Of a stretch of 64,000 bases of DNA, positions 28,500-38,430 are shown one piece after another. Under the pieces are notes generated by a model. That model was not told the DNA's origin. It worked only from the letters and a program-made list of their open reading frames with translations, and searched no databases. This stretch comes from an uncultured Gammaproteobacteria bacterium (GTDB lineage Bacteria; Pseudomonadota; Gammaproteobacteria; Pseudomonadales; Pseudohongiellaceae). Made by a program: the position numbers and the translations under genes. Numbering within the stretch: the first letter of the stretch is position 1; each line of letters opens with the position of its first letter. The stretch is taken from positions 549,552 through 613,551 of the forward strand of contig CAJXVC010000001.1 of NCBI GenBank assembly GCA_913060975.1, written 5' to 3'.

Positions 28500-29513
28500 C
28501 TAACTGCTTTTTTGGAGGCATTGCTGCTCCCAGCGCCAGGCATCCCGACACATATCCGCGAGAGTTCGGGTAGCTTTCCAGCCAAGCATGTTTTCGGCAA
28601 GTGAGGCATCGGCCCAACACTCTGCTACATCACCGGCACGGCGCTCAGTAGTCACAAATGGGATTTTTATCTCTGTCACATTCTCAAACTCATGAATTAG
28701 TTGCAGAACAGAGACACCCTGCCCTGTACCTAAATTAAGCGTGATAAATCCCGAATTACATTCCAGATAATTCAGTGCGGCAAGGTGTCCCTCGACTAAA
28801 TCCTGAACATGAATGTAGTCGCGCACCCCTGTCCCGTCGACAGTACTATAATCAACACCAAAAACTGATAGTTTCTCTAACCGTCCAGATGCCACTCGCA
28901 CAATATAGGGCATCAAATTGCAGGGTATGGTTTGGGGATTTTCACCTAATAACCCACTTGGATGGGCACCAACAGGATTGAAATAGCGTAAGCAAGCAAT
29001 ACGCCACTCTCGGTCCGCACTACTCAAGTCAGCAAGAATGTTCTCCACCACTAATTTGGACCGCCCGTAGGGATGCGATGGATTAGTCACTGAGTTCTTT
29101 TCCGTCACAGGAATTTCAGCGGGAATACCATACACAGAAGCTGACGAGCTGAACACGAGGGTTTTCACCTGTGAGCGCTTCATCTGCTTAAGCAATGAGA
29201 GAGTACCGTTTACGTTGCAATCATAATAGTCAACTGGCACAGCGACTGATTCCAAAGGAGATTTCAGTCCTGCAAAATGAAATACCACCGAGAAATTAAA
29301 TTCGTTGAATAAACGGCATAAGCATTCTTCGTCTCTGATATCGCCTATCTCGAGGTGTATTTCGCTACCAGCGATCTTCTCAATCTGCTCCCGCACAGAA
29401 CGCTGACTGTTAGAAAGATCATCCAACACAACTACGCCATGACCAGCTTGAACAAGTGCAACGCATGCCTGGCTGCCAATATATCCAAGTCCACCTGTTA
29501 CCAAAATGTTCAA
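28500..29513 (-). CDS. galE: UDP-glucose 4-epimerase
   Basis: An SDR-fold epimerase of UDP-Glc/UDP-Gal, or of their N-acetyl forms. The NAD motif TGGLGYIGS, the catalytic SSSASVYG and YGRSKLVVE, and the GalE-type RYFNPVGAHPSGLLGE are all present. The frame is open from an ATG at 29567, but family members begin at the NILVTGG strand, which fits a TTG at 29513 (337 residues); GGAG lies about 14 bases before it, a little far. It supplies a galactose-type donor to the cluster. A 305-base gap with no visible gene separates it from the next gene. Confidence 0.9.
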   Translation of the reverse strand: MNILVTGGLGYIGSQACVALVQAGHGVVVLDDLSNSQRSVREQIEKIAGSEIHLEIGDIRDEECLCRLFNEFNFSVVFHFAGLKSPLESVAVPVDYYDCNVNGTLSLLKQMKRSQVKTLVFSSSASVYGIPAEIPVTEKNSVTNPSHPYGRSKLVVENILADLSSADREWRIACLRYFNPVGAHPSGLLGENPQTIPCNLMPYIVRVASGRLEKLSVFGVDYSTVDGTGVRDYIHVQDLVEGHLAALNYLECNSGFITLNLGTGQGVSVLQLIHEFENVTEIKIPFVTTERRAGDVAECWADASLAENMLGWKATRTLADMCRDAWRWEQQCLQKSS

Positions 29514-29818
29514 GAGACTATCAACTCCATAACTTCCATAGACCGGGCGTAAAAACCCCTTGTGCATACGAATATCGTTTGTTGCTTAATATGCAAAAAG
29601 ACTAACCATTCCCACTCAGATCAGATGCAAGCCGCCTGCTGGAAACATTGACCGCATAACAGTTAGTTACATACCAGTTTACAAAAAGGTAATCAACGAC
29701 TCGGGTCAGCAACATAATAGTGAACAGCTTGAAATAACCAAAATTCTGTTACCAGATTGATAGAGAGAAATGCTCCCCCGGGTTGGAAAAAGCAGTAGAA
29801 AGCTCGAAAATTCTATTT

Positions 29819-30700
29819 TTAACTCACCAACTCTTGTGTCATATCAGGCACCCCTTCTCGCACGAGGTAGTGATGCTGACATTTCGCACAACAAAGCTGG
29901 TCGTCGCCCGCCTTGACTAGAGTGGAGCGGCAATTCGTACACCGAATAATTTCAAAAAGGTCGATCTGTTGGTTGCGCCTATGCTGTGACCCAATTCTCC
30001 GCATAAATTTTAATAGAGACGATTTTAACAAGCTCATTCGATGCTTGGCTCGCGGTTCACTTTCAAGGTTCGGAGCCGACCAACTAACTGAAACATCTGG
30101 ATTCGTTACTTCGGCATCGATCACGTCCGACCAGTAATATCTCACGTGAAAGGCAAATGGGCGGCGGCGCATTAGTTCTTGTGTTACATATTTCTTAACG
30201 CGAGGCTGATAGAGACTTTGCAGTCCTTCGTCTACGCACCAATCTGGCTTCTTGGTAATTATCAGTCGGCCCTCAGACTCGGCAATTTCCAATCTATGAT
30301 CTCTATACGGATTCAGCCGTTCCATAAATGCATCAGGTACTTCGATATAACCTGCTTTAGCGACTCGCTGCAATTCTGACAAAAATCTGACTGGGTCATG
30401 CGAATGCTCCAATACATGTGAAGCAATAATGAAATCAAAACTTTTGTCGGCGAAAGGCAATTTTTCAGCAAACCCAAATACTGTTGGGCGATCTTTAACC
30501 AGCGGCACCCAATGTCTTTCACGTGTAGCTTCGTAAGCATCTAAAAGCACGTTTGCCCTAGCATACGGATTTCCACCAGAACCGACTTCGAGAACTAGCG
30601 CACTCTTCGGAACCGGACAATGGATACGACGCAACGACCACGCCACGCTATCAACCCCAATCTTACGAAAGAAGCGCATCAGTAGCGACTCAGTCTTCAT
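29819..30700 (-). CDS. SAM-dependent methyltransferase with C-terminal zinc ribbon
   Basis: The protein has a class I methyltransferase core, with LVLEVGSGGNPYAR (SAM-binding motif I) and FDFIIASHVLEHSHDP (the UbiE/Cys-His-Glu type motif), followed by a short Trm112-like zinc ribbon (CTNCRSTLVK and CAKCQHHYLVREGVPDM). This two-part layout is common in polysaccharide clusters, but the target, perhaps a sugar hydroxyl or an acid group, is unknown. It is flanked by gaps of about 150 and 305 bases. Confidence 0.78.
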   Translation of the reverse strand: MKTESLLMRFFRKIGVDSVAWSLRRIHCPVPKSALVLEVGSGGNPYARANVLLDAYEATRERHWVPLVKDRPTVFGFAEKLPFADKSFDFIIASHVLEHSHDPVRFLSELQRVAKAGYIEVPDAFMERLNPYRDHRLEIAESEGRLIITKKPDWCVDEGLQSLYQPRVKKYVTQELMRRRPFAFHVRYYWSDVIDAEVTNPDVSVSWSAPNLESEPRAKHRMSLLKSSLLKFMRRIGSQHRRNQQIDLFEIIRCTNCRSTLVKAGDDQLCCAKCQHHYLVREGVPDMTQELVS

Positions 30701-30850
30701 GAATTAACATTACACCTCTCACGACCGAACATTTCGGAAGTTAGCAGCACTATTATCAGCGTATCGTAACGACTTAGTACATTAATCGGACTTCCAGCTT
30801 CATTAAACTTCAAACAGTTTTCCTTATCCCGTTTCTGGTGTAATCAACTA

Positions 30851-31930
30851 TCACTCTTGGTATTCGGGTAGCTGTTCAGTAATATCAAGCACGTAACGCA
30901 TACGAGAGGTAACATCATGACCGTCCTGCTGCACTCTGTTTAGGCCTCGCAATGCTATAGATGCCCGAGCGGCTTCGTCGTTCAATACCCAGCTCAATTT
31001 GCCTCGCATATCAGTTATATCCTTAAAGAAAACGGCTTCTTTATCTTCGACAAACAGACTGGCCAAATCGTCAGAATATTCAGACATGAGTAATGTTCCG
31101 CTCGCAGGTATTTCGAAACACCTACGCGTATAAGTATCTCTATTCAATCGAGAAAAAAAACATAAGGCAACTTTTGCGCCACATATCGCTTTGTTGTATT
31201 CGTCACCCCATACTGTGTGGACCGGACCCAATGAAGACAGTAGTGAGGAGCGGGCCAACACGTCATCCCAGCCATACCCATGGCCAAAAATCCTAAGACT
31301 CCACCCTTGTCTAACAATCTCTTCAAGGTAATCGAGGCGCCCATCTTCTTCATAGTGCCCTATAAAAACCACGTCACATTCGTATTTTTCAAGCTCTTCA
31401 TTCGTCAACACAACGGGGAAATTACGGCGGGGTAAGAACCACGATCTCAGCATAGCTACCTGACGCGCCCCTGCACCATTGAAATCTTTTATGTTACGAG
31501 CGCGGTATGCGAACACCAAATCATACAATTGAATTCCAGCTATAAAGTGCCGCCATAGCCATCCCGTGTAATTTGGAGAAAAAGGATCATCATTGTTGTA
31601 ACCCAACAGCTTCACACCTGGCACAGCCAAGCGGAGTTTTCGCAACGTGCTTGGAAAGATATGTGTACCGCGATAGATGAATACAATTTCTGGCTTCTGG
31701 TCGACCGCGTATGCGACCAATTCGGCATTCAAGCGCCACACGCGCGGCCCTACTAGATACTTATTTTGCGCTTTGAGAAATGCAGACGATGCACGCTCAA
31801 GCCATGAAGCAGGTTTAAAATAGCTATGCCATGCAAACTTGAGAACGTTATGGTTCAATTCCGAAAATGCTTGATAGACAGCCTCTTCATGCAATTCGGA
31901 ATGCCAGTCTCCTACCACCAGAATCTTCAT
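30851..31930 (-). CDS. CgeB-like glycosyltransferase
   Basis: The 359-residue protein resembles the CgeB/DUF3880 group of GT-B enzymes. The N-terminus MKILVVGDWHSELHEEAV, the central CDVVFIGHYEEDGRLDYL and the C-terminal RRCFEIPASGTLLMSEYSDDLASLFVEDKEAVFF are typical of the group. The ATG at 31930, two bases after the preceding stop and eight after AGGGCG, is chosen over an upstream ATG inside that gene. Donor and acceptor are unknown. Confidence 0.75.
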   Translation of the reverse strand: MKILVVGDWHSELHEEAVYQAFSELNHNVLKFAWHSYFKPASWLERASSAFLKAQNKYLVGPRVWRLNAELVAYAVDQKPEIVFIYRGTHIFPSTLRKLRLAVPGVKLLGYNNDDPFSPNYTGWLWRHFIAGIQLYDLVFAYRARNIKDFNGAGARQVAMLRSWFLPRRNFPVVLTNEELEKYECDVVFIGHYEEDGRLDYLEEIVRQGWSLRIFGHGYGWDDVLARSSLLSSLGPVHTVWGDEYNKAICGAKVALCFFSRLNRDTYTRRCFEIPASGTLLMSEYSDDLASLFVEDKEAVFFKDITDMRGKLSWVLNDEAARASIALRGLNRVQQDGHDVTSRMRYVLDITEQLPEYQE

Positions 31931-31932
31931 GG

Positions 31933-32967
31933 CTATTCGCCCTGATACACTTTGCCCAATACAGGCGTATGCCCTACACGCCGCTTGATCCATCCGATCA
32001 AACTGTCTGTATTGCGCACACCCAGTATTGTAATGGCAAAAAAGTATAACCAGTAGATGGGGTAACGTCCGAAACCCAACCTGGCGAGTTGTCGCCCGTA
32101 GCGAACAAATTCACGTAATGGTTTTTCTGCTTGAATTGATAACAGTGGATAGGAATAGTTTGCCAAATCACGTTCAATTGCTTGATAAATCGTTACGCTT
32201 TGCTCTTGATCGACATACTTAGCGATATCGAGCATACCTTGCACAAATTTCAAAGATGATTCAGGCGTCCGATCCTTGGGTTTAAACTTACCTTGCTCAG
32301 CTGCACTATTACCGAAATCCGGAGTCCCCCCATTTCTATACAATGCGACGCATCGTGGACTAAACACTGCGCCGTTGGATACGAGCATCTCGGCAACCAG
32401 ATACAGTTGATAAAGCAGCGTGCCATCAAACCGATCCGTGGTAAAAGACAGAGCCGTCGTGCGATGAAAGGTCATACCCGGAATAACCACAGAACGGCGA
32501 TAAACAGTAGCAATTGACGAAGGTCCCGGCGGAAAATAAATCTCCCGATCGAAGTAACGAAATTCCTGGACTACATTGTCGGGTTCACCATCAAATGCGG
32601 CATAGCTTCGTAAATAAATTACAGCTTCACTATTGCGCTCCAGCACCGAATGTATATGACTTAGGCTTCCCGCAGGCATCAGATCGTCGTTTCCCATGAA
32701 CACGACAAACTCGCCACTGGCTGTCTCCAGAACTTGGCGCAAGTTACCGTCGTAGCCTAGATTTTCCTCATTTTCAACATAGACAATGCGCCCGGGATTA
32801 GAGGCCTGATACTTGCTGATGACATCTCCAATTTGCCCTCTCTCAGGAGAGCCGTCTTCACATATTACGACTTCGAAATCATCATGATCCTGGGATAGAA
32901 TCGAATCCAACAACTCGGGCAATACCGAAACTCGGTTATAGGCAGGAATACCGACTGACAGTTTCAC
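31933..32967 (-). CDS. Family-2 glycosyltransferase
   Basis: A GT-A enzyme of 344 residues. The nucleotide-binding motif SVGIPAYNRVSVLPELLDSI, the acidic VICEDGSPE and the metal-binding FMGNDDLMP (DXD equivalent) are present. A C-terminal hydrophobic stretch (YPIYWLYFFAITIL) probably contacts the membrane. It starts two bases before the asnB-like stop and its stop is two bases from the CgeB-like start, so the three are co-transcribed. Confidence 0.85.
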   Translation of the reverse strand: MKLSVGIPAYNRVSVLPELLDSILSQDHDDFEVVICEDGSPERGQIGDVISKYQASNPGRIVYVENEENLGYDGNLRQVLETASGEFVVFMGNDDLMPAGSLSHIHSVLERNSEAVIYLRSYAAFDGEPDNVVQEFRYFDREIYFPPGPSSIATVYRRSVVIPGMTFHRTTALSFTTDRFDGTLLYQLYLVAEMLVSNGAVFSPRCVALYRNGGTPDFGNSAAEQGKFKPKDRTPESSLKFVQGMLDIAKYVDQEQSVTIYQAIERDLANYSYPLLSIQAEKPLREFVRYGRQLARLGFGRYPIYWLYFFAITILGVRNTDSLIGWIKRRVGHTPVLGKVYQGE

Positions 32968-32969
32968 TA

Positions 32970-34856
32970 TTAAGCTCCCTGCCCGGAAGGCACTTCCAGA
33001 TTTTCTAAAGATATACCCAACATCATTAGTGCAAATAAACGCGAGCCATTCGCCCTCCCCTTTCTGTGCCCTCTTTTTAGTTTCACTATAAAATCGGTTG
33101 CCAGTAAACCTTCGAAGCGTGTTTCCAATCCTTCCAAACGTGCTGCCCCATCACCTCGAAACCACTCGTCGATTGGCACAGAAAACCCCTGCTTGCGATT
33201 CAGATTCAAAGAAGAAGGTAATAAACGTCGACCCAGCCGCTTTTGTAAAATACGACCTTCAGAGCGCGTCACCTTGAGACGACTTGGAATATGGCGGTAA
33301 GCGAACTCGATCAGTCTATGGTCCAGAAAAGGGGCCCGTAATTCCAAACTGCTAGCCATGCTGGACCGGTCTACTTTCACAAGGAAGTCATCTGGAAGAA
33401 TACTCCCAAAATGCGTGCGCATCATGCTATCAATGGGGCCGGCCCCGCTCTGAAATAGCTTTTGCTTGGTAGCTTCTGGGAACAAGAATTGCTCACCGAG
33501 ACTAGCCTGCATATCCTTCGAAAGTATTTGCTGGCGAAGAGCCGCATCGAAATACGGAGAACCCCAGATCATAGCCTCAAAAGGTCCACGGCGAAGCGAT
33601 GCCAAGCGATTACGCCCGCGCACACCAGGGGCAAGCTTTTCAGCAATATCGGCCACTGAACGAAGAACCGGCCTTGGAAGCCACCCTAAACGCCTCTGAT
33701 CACCAACCGCTTGCATGTAGTCGCCATAGCCGCCAAACAGTTCATCCCCACCATCACCCCCCAATGCCACTTTTACATGTTGCCGAGTAAGGCGGGAAAT
33801 CATGAACGCCGGAAGAATCGAAGAGTCCCCTAGCGGCTCGTCCACGAATGGCGCCAATTCGTCCAGAATTTTTAATGAGGGTGCCGCAAGATCCAATGCG
33901 TGAAATTTTGCGCCCAGATGATCGGCTACCTGCTTTGCATAACCTGACTCATCCAGCAGCGAGCCAGTCAGTGTCATGGTAAAAACATTAAGCGGCCCAT
34001 TGGACAGTGGCGCAGCCAACGCAGCGATCAAACTTGAGTCTAGCCCCCCAGACAACAGCACACCTACGGGCACATCACTACGTAAGCGAATTTGGATTGA
34101 TTCAGTGAGCAGGTCTTGCGCACTGTCGAGTAGCTCACTTGCCGAGAACACTTCACTACTTCGCTCTGGTAACGACCACCATCGCCAGATTCCGGGCTCG
34201 CCACTATCAAGTTCGAAACGCAGTGCATGCGCGGGAGGGAGTTTACGGACTCCTGTAAGTAGACATTGCTCACCCGGTATATAGCCAAGAGCCAAGTAGT
34301 GATTGAGCCCCTGGGGGCAAATATGCCCTCGCAGCGAAGGTGGTATCGCTTTCAGTTCCGACGCGAATGCGAAGTTCTTGCCATCGTATGCATAGTAGAA
34401 TGGTTTTTCACCCGCACGATCCCGAGCGGCAAAAAGTGATGCTGGGACTTGAGCCGTGCCGCCGTCCCATATAGCGAAGGCGAACATACCATTAAGCCTA
34501 TCCAGACAAGCCTCGCCCCATTGCATATAGGCGGACAGTAATACCTCAGTATCGCTACTACCGGTAAAACTGTGTCCTAGCTCTCCAAGCTCCGCGGCTA
34601 ACTCAAGATAGTTGTAAATCTCTCCGTTATAAACGATCACATAACGACCACAAGGACTCACACGGGGTTGCGCTCCGGTAGCTGACAAATCAATGATGTT
34701 GAGGCGATTGTGGCCGAGTACTACGCGACCATCGTCACTACACCAGGAACCGCGCTCATCTGGCCCTCGGTGGTTGAGTGACTGCATACCCATAGGAAGC
34801 CAATCACTGAGTGAATCACTTCCGCTACGATTTACAATTCCCGTAATACCGCACAT
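32970..34856 (-). CDS. Asparagine-synthase-like glutamine amidotransferase
   Basis: A two-domain AsnB-type enzyme of 628 residues. Cys2 of MCGITGIVN is the N-terminal nucleophile of class II glutaminases, and NHRGPDERG and YNGEIYNY complete that site. The synthetase domain has the ATP-pyrophosphatase loop LLSGGLDSSLIAAL and GGDGGDELFGGY. In polysaccharide clusters, paralogues such as WbpS are thought to amidate sugar carboxylates rather than make asparagine; with ugd nearby supplying UDP-glucuronate, an amidated uronic acid is a reasonable inference. Confidence 0.88.
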   Translation of the reverse strand: MCGITGIVNRSGSDSLSDWLPMGMQSLNHRGPDERGSWCSDDGRVVLGHNRLNIIDLSATGAQPRVSPCGRYVIVYNGEIYNYLELAAELGELGHSFTGSSDTEVLLSAYMQWGEACLDRLNGMFAFAIWDGGTAQVPASLFAARDRAGEKPFYYAYDGKNFAFASELKAIPPSLRGHICPQGLNHYLALGYIPGEQCLLTGVRKLPPAHALRFELDSGEPGIWRWWSLPERSSEVFSASELLDSAQDLLTESIQIRLRSDVPVGVLLSGGLDSSLIAALAAPLSNGPLNVFTMTLTGSLLDESGYAKQVADHLGAKFHALDLAAPSLKILDELAPFVDEPLGDSSILPAFMISRLTRQHVKVALGGDGGDELFGGYGDYMQAVGDQRRLGWLPRPVLRSVADIAEKLAPGVRGRNRLASLRRGPFEAMIWGSPYFDAALRQQILSKDMQASLGEQFLFPEATKQKLFQSGAGPIDSMMRTHFGSILPDDFLVKVDRSSMASSLELRAPFLDHRLIEFAYRHIPSRLKVTRSEGRILQKRLGRRLLPSSLNLNRKQGFSVPIDEWFRGDGAARLEGLETRFEGLLATDFIVKLKRGHRKGRANGSRLFALMMLGISLENLEVPSGQGA

Positions 34857-34860
34857 AACG

Positions 34861-35754
34861 CTAGCAGGTGATCCAGGCGTCAGGAATCAAACCCTTGAAG
34901 CCCCACCAGGCAACGCCTTCGCGACACTCGAATCCCGGCGCAATAACAATCTTACCTACGCTGTCAGATAGCCATGCCCCCCACCAGCTAAAGGTACTAT
35001 TGGCGATAATAAAGTGGTTACACAACGTCATGAGCCATAAATCGGCATACGCATTCTCATCACCCCTATTATGCGAGACTAACGTCACGCGCTCTTCAGG
35101 TAAGGAAAGAGAAGCTCGAGCTGCATCGGGTTTATCAGAAAATATATAATAATGGCTGGCTGGGGCCAGACGCTCCATCGATTCAATTGCCCGGGCGTAA
35201 TACGCTCTGGACGCGTTATTGGTAGAGCTGCCCTGCGGATCATCGAAAAAACGCAGATGTACTGCTACCGACTGTGTGTTTCGAATTTGGTCAGCCATTG
35301 CCAGATTTTCTGCATCAACGGGGGGGATAATCTGGAGATCCTGCCGAATTACTTCTGCTTGGTCCTTGAAATAATCTTCACTTTGCCAATAACCCTCTAA
35401 ATGTACTGTTCCTTTAGGCTTGAAATTCAGAAGACGCGGGTCGAAATCAACACCCTCCTGGATCAAGTAAGCTCGTTTCTCGAACGGTATTTTTTGATTC
35501 AGCTTGCGCTTGATAAATCTCCGGCCTCGAGAAAAGGGCTCCAGCCTTTCAAATGCCCGAGCTTTACGACACGGTATGTGAAAGCGATTCAATTGGAACT
35601 GGCGTTTATACTCAATATCGAACTCAAAACCACTTACATGGTCTAAAACCAATTCCACATTGTTCAGCAACGCCAGCCTTCGCGCAGCGGCGTATGAGAA
35701 TAACTGGTTACCTATCCCCCCGAATACCCTTAGAACGATTTTAGAATGCGGCAT
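34861..35754 (-). CDS. Family GT11 alpha-1,2-fucosyltransferase-like enzyme
   Basis: The 297-residue protein matches GT11. The N-terminus VLRVFGGIGNQLFSYAAARRLA is the family signature, VAVHLRFFDDPQ corresponds to the GDP-fucose-binding HxR region, FSDKPDAA and NSTFSWWGAWLSD are the remaining motifs. It would transfer L-fucose from GDP-fucose, in keeping with gmd and fcl in the same cluster. It lies four bases before the asnB-like gene. Confidence 0.87.
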   Translation of the reverse strand: MPHSKIVLRVFGGIGNQLFSYAAARRLALLNNVELVLDHVSGFEFDIEYKRQFQLNRFHIPCRKARAFERLEPFSRGRRFIKRKLNQKIPFEKRAYLIQEGVDFDPRLLNFKPKGTVHLEGYWQSEDYFKDQAEVIRQDLQIIPPVDAENLAMADQIRNTQSVAVHLRFFDDPQGSSTNNASRAYYARAIESMERLAPASHYYIFSDKPDAARASLSLPEERVTLVSHNRGDENAYADLWLMTLCNHFIIANSTFSWWGAWLSDSVGKIVIAPGFECREGVAWWGFKGLIPDAWITC

Positions 35755-35912
35755 ATAAATCAGGGAAGTAATGAAAGAAATATAGACAGAAGAATAACCA
35801 GCCCCCTAAATACTTTTTTATGGGAAAATAACTCACGGTAAACAAATAATTCCAGCCAAGCTAGCCTCTCTTTGAAGTTGATAAGGAATTATTCAAAGTA
35901 AAGACCGGGGGT

Positions 35913-36632
35913 TTAACTATGTTGATCGACATGTACTTTCTTTTTCGTAGCGATACAATGCCAACCAAAGCAAGCTAAATCGTCAGCTTTTATGTTTCTG
36001 CGAAATTTGAAATATATCAACGCCACTATCGAAAAAGCGTATGCAAAAGGCCAGCTCCAATTGCCTTTTTCACGCTCAAGACCACCTAGCCGCGATATTT
36101 CCTGTAACAATAAGGAGTACCAATCGCCATTGGGGATTAAAGAATCTATTTGGAAACCACGTTCTACCAGATGATGCTCGTACCAGTATTTTGAGAACCC
36201 GCTACAGTAATGATAAGGAGCCATATGCACGTTTGAGGAGAACGGCGCGGTTAGCAACAAAATCCCACCAGGTTTAAGTAAGCGAGTAAACTCGTCGAGT
36301 GCGAGCGTAGGTTCTGGTACGTGTTCTAGCACTTCGCTACACAAGATAACATCGAAGCTCGCATCGGGCTCGGGGATAGCAATTATGTCGCTGACTATAT
36401 CTATACTGCTGGTATCCCAGTTTTCAGACTGAAGACCTTCAGCCGGTGCGTTTCCCATCTCTCCCTCGTATTGGCAGAAATCCTGGGACACATATTCCAA
36501 GTGGCCGCAATACTTACGATTTTTTAATTCACCAGCCCCAGCATCAAGCAACCGCACCCCTCCCGGCAATTCACTTAGGGCTTGCTTCAACCATTCTTGC
36601 CTATTGACTTCATTAACATTTTTTAGCGGCAC
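35913..36632 (-). CDS. Class I SAM-dependent methyltransferase
   Basis: A UbiE-like methyltransferase of 239 residues with RLLDAGAGELKN (motif I), FDVILCSEVLEHVPEP (post-I) and LLKPGGILLLTAPF (motif III). The tail carries a hydrophobic stretch near FAYAFSIVALIYF, suggesting membrane contact. The target is unknown. It lies eight bases after the DUF268 gene, and a 158-base gap follows it. Confidence 0.82.
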   Translation of the reverse strand: MPLKNVNEVNRQEWLKQALSELPGGVRLLDAGAGELKNRKYCGHLEYVSQDFCQYEGEMGNAPAEGLQSENWDTSSIDIVSDIIAIPEPDASFDVILCSEVLEHVPEPTLALDEFTRLLKPGGILLLTAPFSSNVHMAPYHYCSGFSKYWYEHHLVERGFQIDSLIPNGDWYSLLLQEISRLGGLEREKGNWSWPFAYAFSIVALIYFKFRRNIKADDLACFGWHCIATKKKVHVDQHS

Positions 36633-36640
36633 AGAGAGTC

Positions 36641-37447
36641 CTATTTGGTATCTAGTTTTACAAAAATGAATAAACCTAGTTGATAGTTTTCTAGAGCCAG
36701 ATTAGCAAGACTCTCATCATCAATGGCTGATTCCAGAGGCCCATTGGCTGCCGAAATGACGACCAGCTTTTGTAGTGACAGTCCAGCAGCCTCACAGCAA
36801 CGTAAAATTCTTCGCGGATCAAATACCCAATTAGCATTAAACTCCACCCTCTCCTGACCAATAGGTGTGGATAGATACATAACGCCACCTACTTTCAATA
36901 GATGCACCATATTCGTGATGCCGCGTTGGTAACCTAGAGAATCTATCGGATCGCCATAACGACCCAACCCAAAATGTTCGATAGCATGGAGACAGGAGAG
37001 TGAATCGCAATAGCCCTCTCCAGAGAACAATGGTAGTGACGCTGGATTCATCAAGTCAGCTTGGCGAAACACCACACCGGGTACTTCAGAAGTGATGGGC
37101 CTAACGTCAAATACCTCACAATCCCGAAAGCTAGCAACATGCGCTACGAAACCATCCACTCTTGAACCGATATCCACATGCCTAACTGGCCCTGCATCAT
37201 GAATAGCGCGCGCAACTAGAAGATCCTGCCAAAAGTACTCATTTCTAGTACCGCCACCTTCTTCAAAGCGGTCGTTTAGACAAGGGGTTAGTCTGATCTT
37301 CCCCTTATAACTCTTCCGAAAGAAAATTAAGTCTCGCACATAAGCAGGCAGCCCGCGAAGCGAGCGAAAGCACAGACGAGGATCAAATCCGAATTGAGTT
37401 GAGAGTATCCAATGGAGTTTTATTAAAGATACTTTAATCGATTTCAC
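36641..37447 (-). CDS. DUF268-type protein, methyltransferase-like
   Basis: The protein (268 residues) matches DUF268, a group with a methyltransferase-like core found in surface-sugar clusters. Diagnostic parts are VRHVDIGSRVDGFVAHVASF, CDSLSCLHAIEHFGLGRYGDPIDSLGY and GGVMYLSTPIGQERVEFNANWVF. Function is unproved. It overlaps the upstream GT2 gene by four bases, so translation is probably coupled. Confidence 0.75.
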   Translation of the reverse strand: MKSIKVSLIKLHWILSTQFGFDPRLCFRSLRGLPAYVRDLIFFRKSYKGKIRLTPCLNDRFEEGGGTRNEYFWQDLLVARAIHDAGPVRHVDIGSRVDGFVAHVASFRDCEVFDVRPITSEVPGVVFRQADLMNPASLPLFSGEGYCDSLSCLHAIEHFGLGRYGDPIDSLGYQRGITNMVHLLKVGGVMYLSTPIGQERVEFNANWVFDPRRILRCCEAAGLSLQKLVVISAANGPLESAIDDESLANLALENYQLGLFIFVKLDTK

Positions 37448-38325
37448 AGCTTTCCCTTAGCTATCTTATCTTCATTGATTACAATTATCTGAGATTGGAT
37501 ATCTTCAGGAACACCGTAATTGTTCAAAACAGTCTTCAAGTCGTATAAATAGTCACTACTCGAATATCGCGGATAAACTACTGGACCAGAACTATTTGGG
37601 TAAGCGGTTTGTAGCACCCTAGCAAGAGCATCCACAATAATTTCCAGACAATGGCCTGGAGGTAAATTTCTATATCGCTTCTGTAAAATCGCTGCAGGGG
37701 TAAAAATCGCCTGCATACTTAGAACGTTAAATTCGTTGTGTACACCACCTATTGAAAAGTATTTCACTTTACCCTTCAGCGCATTAGTGCACCTTGCCAA
37801 CTCAGCTGTCCTGTAAACACCATAAGTTATATTGTCTTTAAACGACATAAAGGGAAGTTTCGTAAACTCCAGAACGCGCTTGAATGGATCTTCTGACTCT
37901 AAAAATTTCATACAAGGCAAACCAACCCTCCTTAGGACTGGAAAACGCCGAGACACGCATACCCATTTCGGTATCGTGTAAGAAGCATGGGGATTCCTTG
38001 AAAGCGCAGAGACGCTTTCCTCAAGATAATTTGCACTCCATAGATCATCTTGTGACGCCCACATGAAATATTTGGTTTCCGCCATATCGAGTACTTTGCG
38101 AAAATTTCCCAAGGGACCAAGATTTTCATGTTGCTTAATACATTGTATCCTTCGATCAAGCTTTGCGTATTCTTCAATTACTTTCAGAGTGTTGTCAGAG
38201 GACGCATCATCTGAAACAAGTAGCTTGAAATTTGTATAAGTTTGGCTCAGCAGTGATTCTATACTTTCAGCGATCGTCGAAAAACCATTATAGGTTGCAA
38301 GCCCGATTGTAAGCTCAGAGCTCAT
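37444..38325 (-). CDS. Family-2 glycosyltransferase
   Basis: A GT-A enzyme of 293 residues with TIGLATYNGFSTIAESIESL, LVSDDASSDNT and the metal site MWASQDDLW. The segment after it is shorter than in many GT2 enzymes, and acceptor specificity cannot be read. The gene is visibly AT-richer than the housekeeping genes, as are its neighbours up to about 43 kb, a common sign of horizontally exchanged surface-sugar genes. Confidence 0.83.
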   Translation of the reverse strand: MSSELTIGLATYNGFSTIAESIESLLSQTYTNFKLLVSDDASSDNTLKVIEEYAKLDRRIQCIKQHENLGPLGNFRKVLDMAETKYFMWASQDDLWSANYLEESVSALSRNPHASYTIPKWVCVSRRFPVLRRVGLPCMKFLESEDPFKRVLEFTKLPFMSFKDNITYGVYRTAELARCTNALKGKVKYFSIGGVHNEFNVLSMQAIFTPAAILQKRYRNLPPGHCLEIIVDALARVLQTAYPNSSGPVVYPRYSSSDYLYDLKTVLNNYGVPEDIQSQIIVINEDKIAKGKL

Positions 38326-38430
38326 TCACACACCTTAAAAGCTGCAGCCAATAGACAAATAAACACTCTAAGTTTACTTCTAATGTTGAGCAAAATGTCA
38401 TCTTCAAATATGAGAAACATCAATTCATTC